Origin: Anaerolineae bacterium
GTDB taxonomy: Bacteria; Chloroflexota; Anaerolineae; SpSt-600
DNA: 7,001 bases
Direction of reading: 5' to 3'
Assembly (NCBI GenBank): GCA_028275425.1
Contig: JAPWUT010000089.1
Location: 1-7,001 of the forward strand
Under the pieces are notes generated by a model. The model searched no databases. It was not told where the DNA came from and saw nothing but the letters and a program-made list of their open reading frames with translations. Positions within the stretch are counted from its first letter, which is position 1, and each line of letters starts with the position of its first letter. A program made the translations under genes and the position numbers. Below are positions 6,261 through 7,001 of the stretch, piece after piece.

Positions 6261-6352
6261 AAAACGCTGGCGAACCCTTAGCCCACGGGGGTGGGCAAAT
6301 GGGGGTCCAGGGGGCGAAGCCCCCTGGCGGGGGGTTTGGGGGGTGTCCCCCC
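6261..6352 (+). repeat. G-rich hairpin repeat, best-preserved full unit
   Basis: Three perfect inverted repeats stand in a row: GCCCAC/GTGGGC (6281-6286 and 6291-6296, GGGG loop), CCAGGGGGC/GCCCCCTGG (6307-6315 and 6319-6327, GAA loop) and GGGGGG/CCCCCC (6338-6343 and 6347-6352, TGT loop). G-tracts at 6287-6291, 6293-6295, 6301-6305 and 6310-6314 also fit a G-quadruplex pattern on the coding strand. No T-run follows any stem, so these are not standard intrinsic terminators. The unit is in the same orientation as the copy upstream of mraZ. Confidence 0.85.
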
Positions 6353-6362
6353 ACGAAGCCTT

Positions 6363-6487
6363 AAAAAGGGGCGAGCAGTCAACCCCTGCAACCCCGCCAA
6401 CGAGTGGGACCCAAAACGCCGGCGAGCCCTCGGCCAACGGGGGTGGGCAAATGGGGGTCCAGGGGGCGAAGCCCCCTGGCAGGGGGT
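6363..6487 (+). repeat. G-rich hairpin repeat with linker, truncated at its 3' end
   Basis: This segment matches 6-130 over about 125 bases at roughly 90% identity by eye, including the linker (AAAAAGGGGCGAGC), the core (6421-6451) and the CCAGGGGGC/GCCCCCTGG hairpin (6459-6467 and 6471-6479, GAA loop). The match stops after AGGGGGT. The GGGGGG/CCCCCC hairpin expected next is replaced by a short filler and then the second module at 6496. G-tracts at 6439-6443, 6445-6447, 6453-6457 and 6462-6466 keep the G-quadruplex pattern. Confidence 0.85.
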
Positions 6488-6495
6488 GCCTTTCT

Positions 6496-6566
6496 GACCT
6501 AACCCCCTGGCCCGAAAGGTTAACCCCAAGACGCTGGCGAACCCTCGGTTAACGGGGGTGGGCAAA
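6496..6566 (+). repeat. Second repeat module (shorter copy) plus truncated core
   Basis: GACCTAACCCCCTGGCCC (6496-6513), then AGGTTAACCCC (6517-6527), then a repeat core (6536-6566) that ends at GTGGGCAAA and lacks the downstream hairpins. The core is the fifth copy in the window (others at 64-94, 160-190, 6269-6299 and 6421-6451). The repeat block ends 34 bases before the murD ATG. The remaining 6567-6600 holds only a modest ribosome binding site (AGGGTGG at 6584-6590, 10 nt from the ATG) and no convincing promoter. Confidence 0.8.
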
Positions 6567-6600
6567 AAAGCAAAACTAAAGGCAGGGTGGATTAAAGCTT

Positions 6601-7001
6601 ATGGAATTCAAAGGCTTGAGAGCTACCATAATAGGCCTGGCAAGGGAGGGAAGCGCCTTGGCTCGCTTCCTGGCCGAAAGAGGCGCCGAGGTAACCGTGA
6701 CCGACATCAAAAGGGAAGAAGAACTTCGGGAAAGAATGGTTCCCCTCGCTCACCTACCAATCCGCTTCGTCCTGGGAAGCCACCCCATTGACCTCCTGGA
6801 TGAAACCGACATCCTCTTCGTAAGCCCAGGGGTTCCTTTGGAAATCCCAATCGTCCAAGAGGCCAGGAAACGAAGAATACCCGTAAGCGGTGAATCAAGG
6901 CTTTTCTGCGAACTATGCCCGGCCACCATAATAGGGATAACCGGCTCCAGCGGCAAAACCACTACCACCGCTGTAACCGGAGAAATGCTGAAAGAGGCCG
7001 G
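6601..7001 (+). CDS. murD: UDP-N-acetylmuramoyl-L-alanine--D-glutamate ligase MurD, 5' part (runs off window)
   Basis: An open frame from ATG 6601 to the window edge encodes 133 complete residues with no stop. It matches the MurD N-terminus, the cytoplasmic ligase that adds D-glutamate to UDP-MurNAc-L-Ala. Visible are a Rossmann-like start with IIGLAREGSALARFLAERG (10-28) and VTVTD (31-35), the FVSPGVP segment (73-79), SGES (96-99), and the P-loop GITGSSGKTTT (112-122) of the Mur ligase central domain. MurD is usually about 450 residues, so roughly the first third is here. The lone IGLAREGSALARFL start distinguishes MurD from MurC, E and F. It follows mraY, the usual order, but after a 398-bp repeat-filled gap in place of a few bases, so it may be less tightly coupled to the upstream operon. 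Confidence 0.93.
   Translation, partial: MEFKGLRATIIGLAREGSALARFLAERGAEVTVTDIKREEELRERMVPLAHLPIRFVLGSHPIDLLDETDILFVSPGVPLEIPIVQEARKRRIPVSGESRLFCELCPATIIGITGSSGKTTTTAVTGEMLKEA

Noticed and set aside
6307..6352. Rho-independent terminator after mraY
   Set aside because: The stems are strong but no T-run follows either one, and the same hairpins occur upstream of mraZ. Rho-dependent or structural attenuation remains possible but is unsupported.
6165..6565. Several open frames on both strands across the right repeat cluster
   Set aside because: G- and C-rich repeats lack stop codons in many frames. The predicted peptides are low complexity, overlap one another and have no start signals.
6211..6566. 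CRISPR array
   Set aside because: Repeat units are irregular in spacing and length, spacers are themselves repeated, and no cas gene is present.
6549..6596. Separate murD promoter
   Set aside because: TTAACG (6549-6554) resembles a -35, but no -10-like hexamer lies at 16-18 bp spacing. ATTAAA at 6591 is too far away and is close to the start codon.
6558..6791. 77-residue + strand frame over the murD start
   Set aside because: It overlaps murD in another frame, is rich in Lys/Arg/Gly and has no family features, whereas the murD frame shows clear MurD motifs.

Overview
The window holds the first part of a division and cell wall (dcw) cluster, all on the + strand: mraZ, rsmH (mraW), an ftsL-like gene, a class B penicillin-binding protein (ftsI/pbpB type), murF, mraY and the first third of murD, which runs off the right edge. 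The spacers from mraZ to mraY are 2, 0, 8, 6 and 4 nt, so these six genes almost certainly form one transcription unit. The proteins look full length, and the enzymes carry most of their family signatures. The organism is a bacterium with a canonical peptidoglycan pathway. The gene order, the frequent ATA (Ile) and AGG/AGA (Arg) codons and the G-rich intergenic hairpin repeats suggest a Chloroflexota-like, perhaps thermophilic lineage. That placement is inference from memory and cannot be verified here.

Layout: 1-190 is a G-rich repeat cluster with no credible gene. 191-311 is the mraZ leader. It has a weak -10-like hexamer and three RGTGG boxes at exactly 10-bp spacing (285-309), which look like an MraZ operator overlapping the ribosome binding site. 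312-6202 holds the six closely packed genes. 6203-6600 is a 398-bp intergenic region mostly filled by more copies of the left-end repeat, in the same orientation. murD starts at 6601.

How the genes fit together: MraZ is the cluster's likely autoregulator and RsmH methylates 16S rRNA. The FtsL-like protein and the class B PBP belong to the septal synthesis machinery. MurF completes UDP-MurNAc-pentapeptide, MraY transfers phospho-MurNAc-pentapeptide to undecaprenyl phosphate (lipid I), and MurD adds D-Glu earlier in the cytoplasmic pathway. murE, often found between the PBP gene and murF, is not there.

The genes are ordinary. The observations most worth following are the phased MraZ-type operator, the modular repeat with three tandem hairpins and a four-tract G-quadruplex pattern that flanks the gene block and separates murD from it, and a divergent DLG motif in RsmH. 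I found no evidence of a wholly new multi-gene system.
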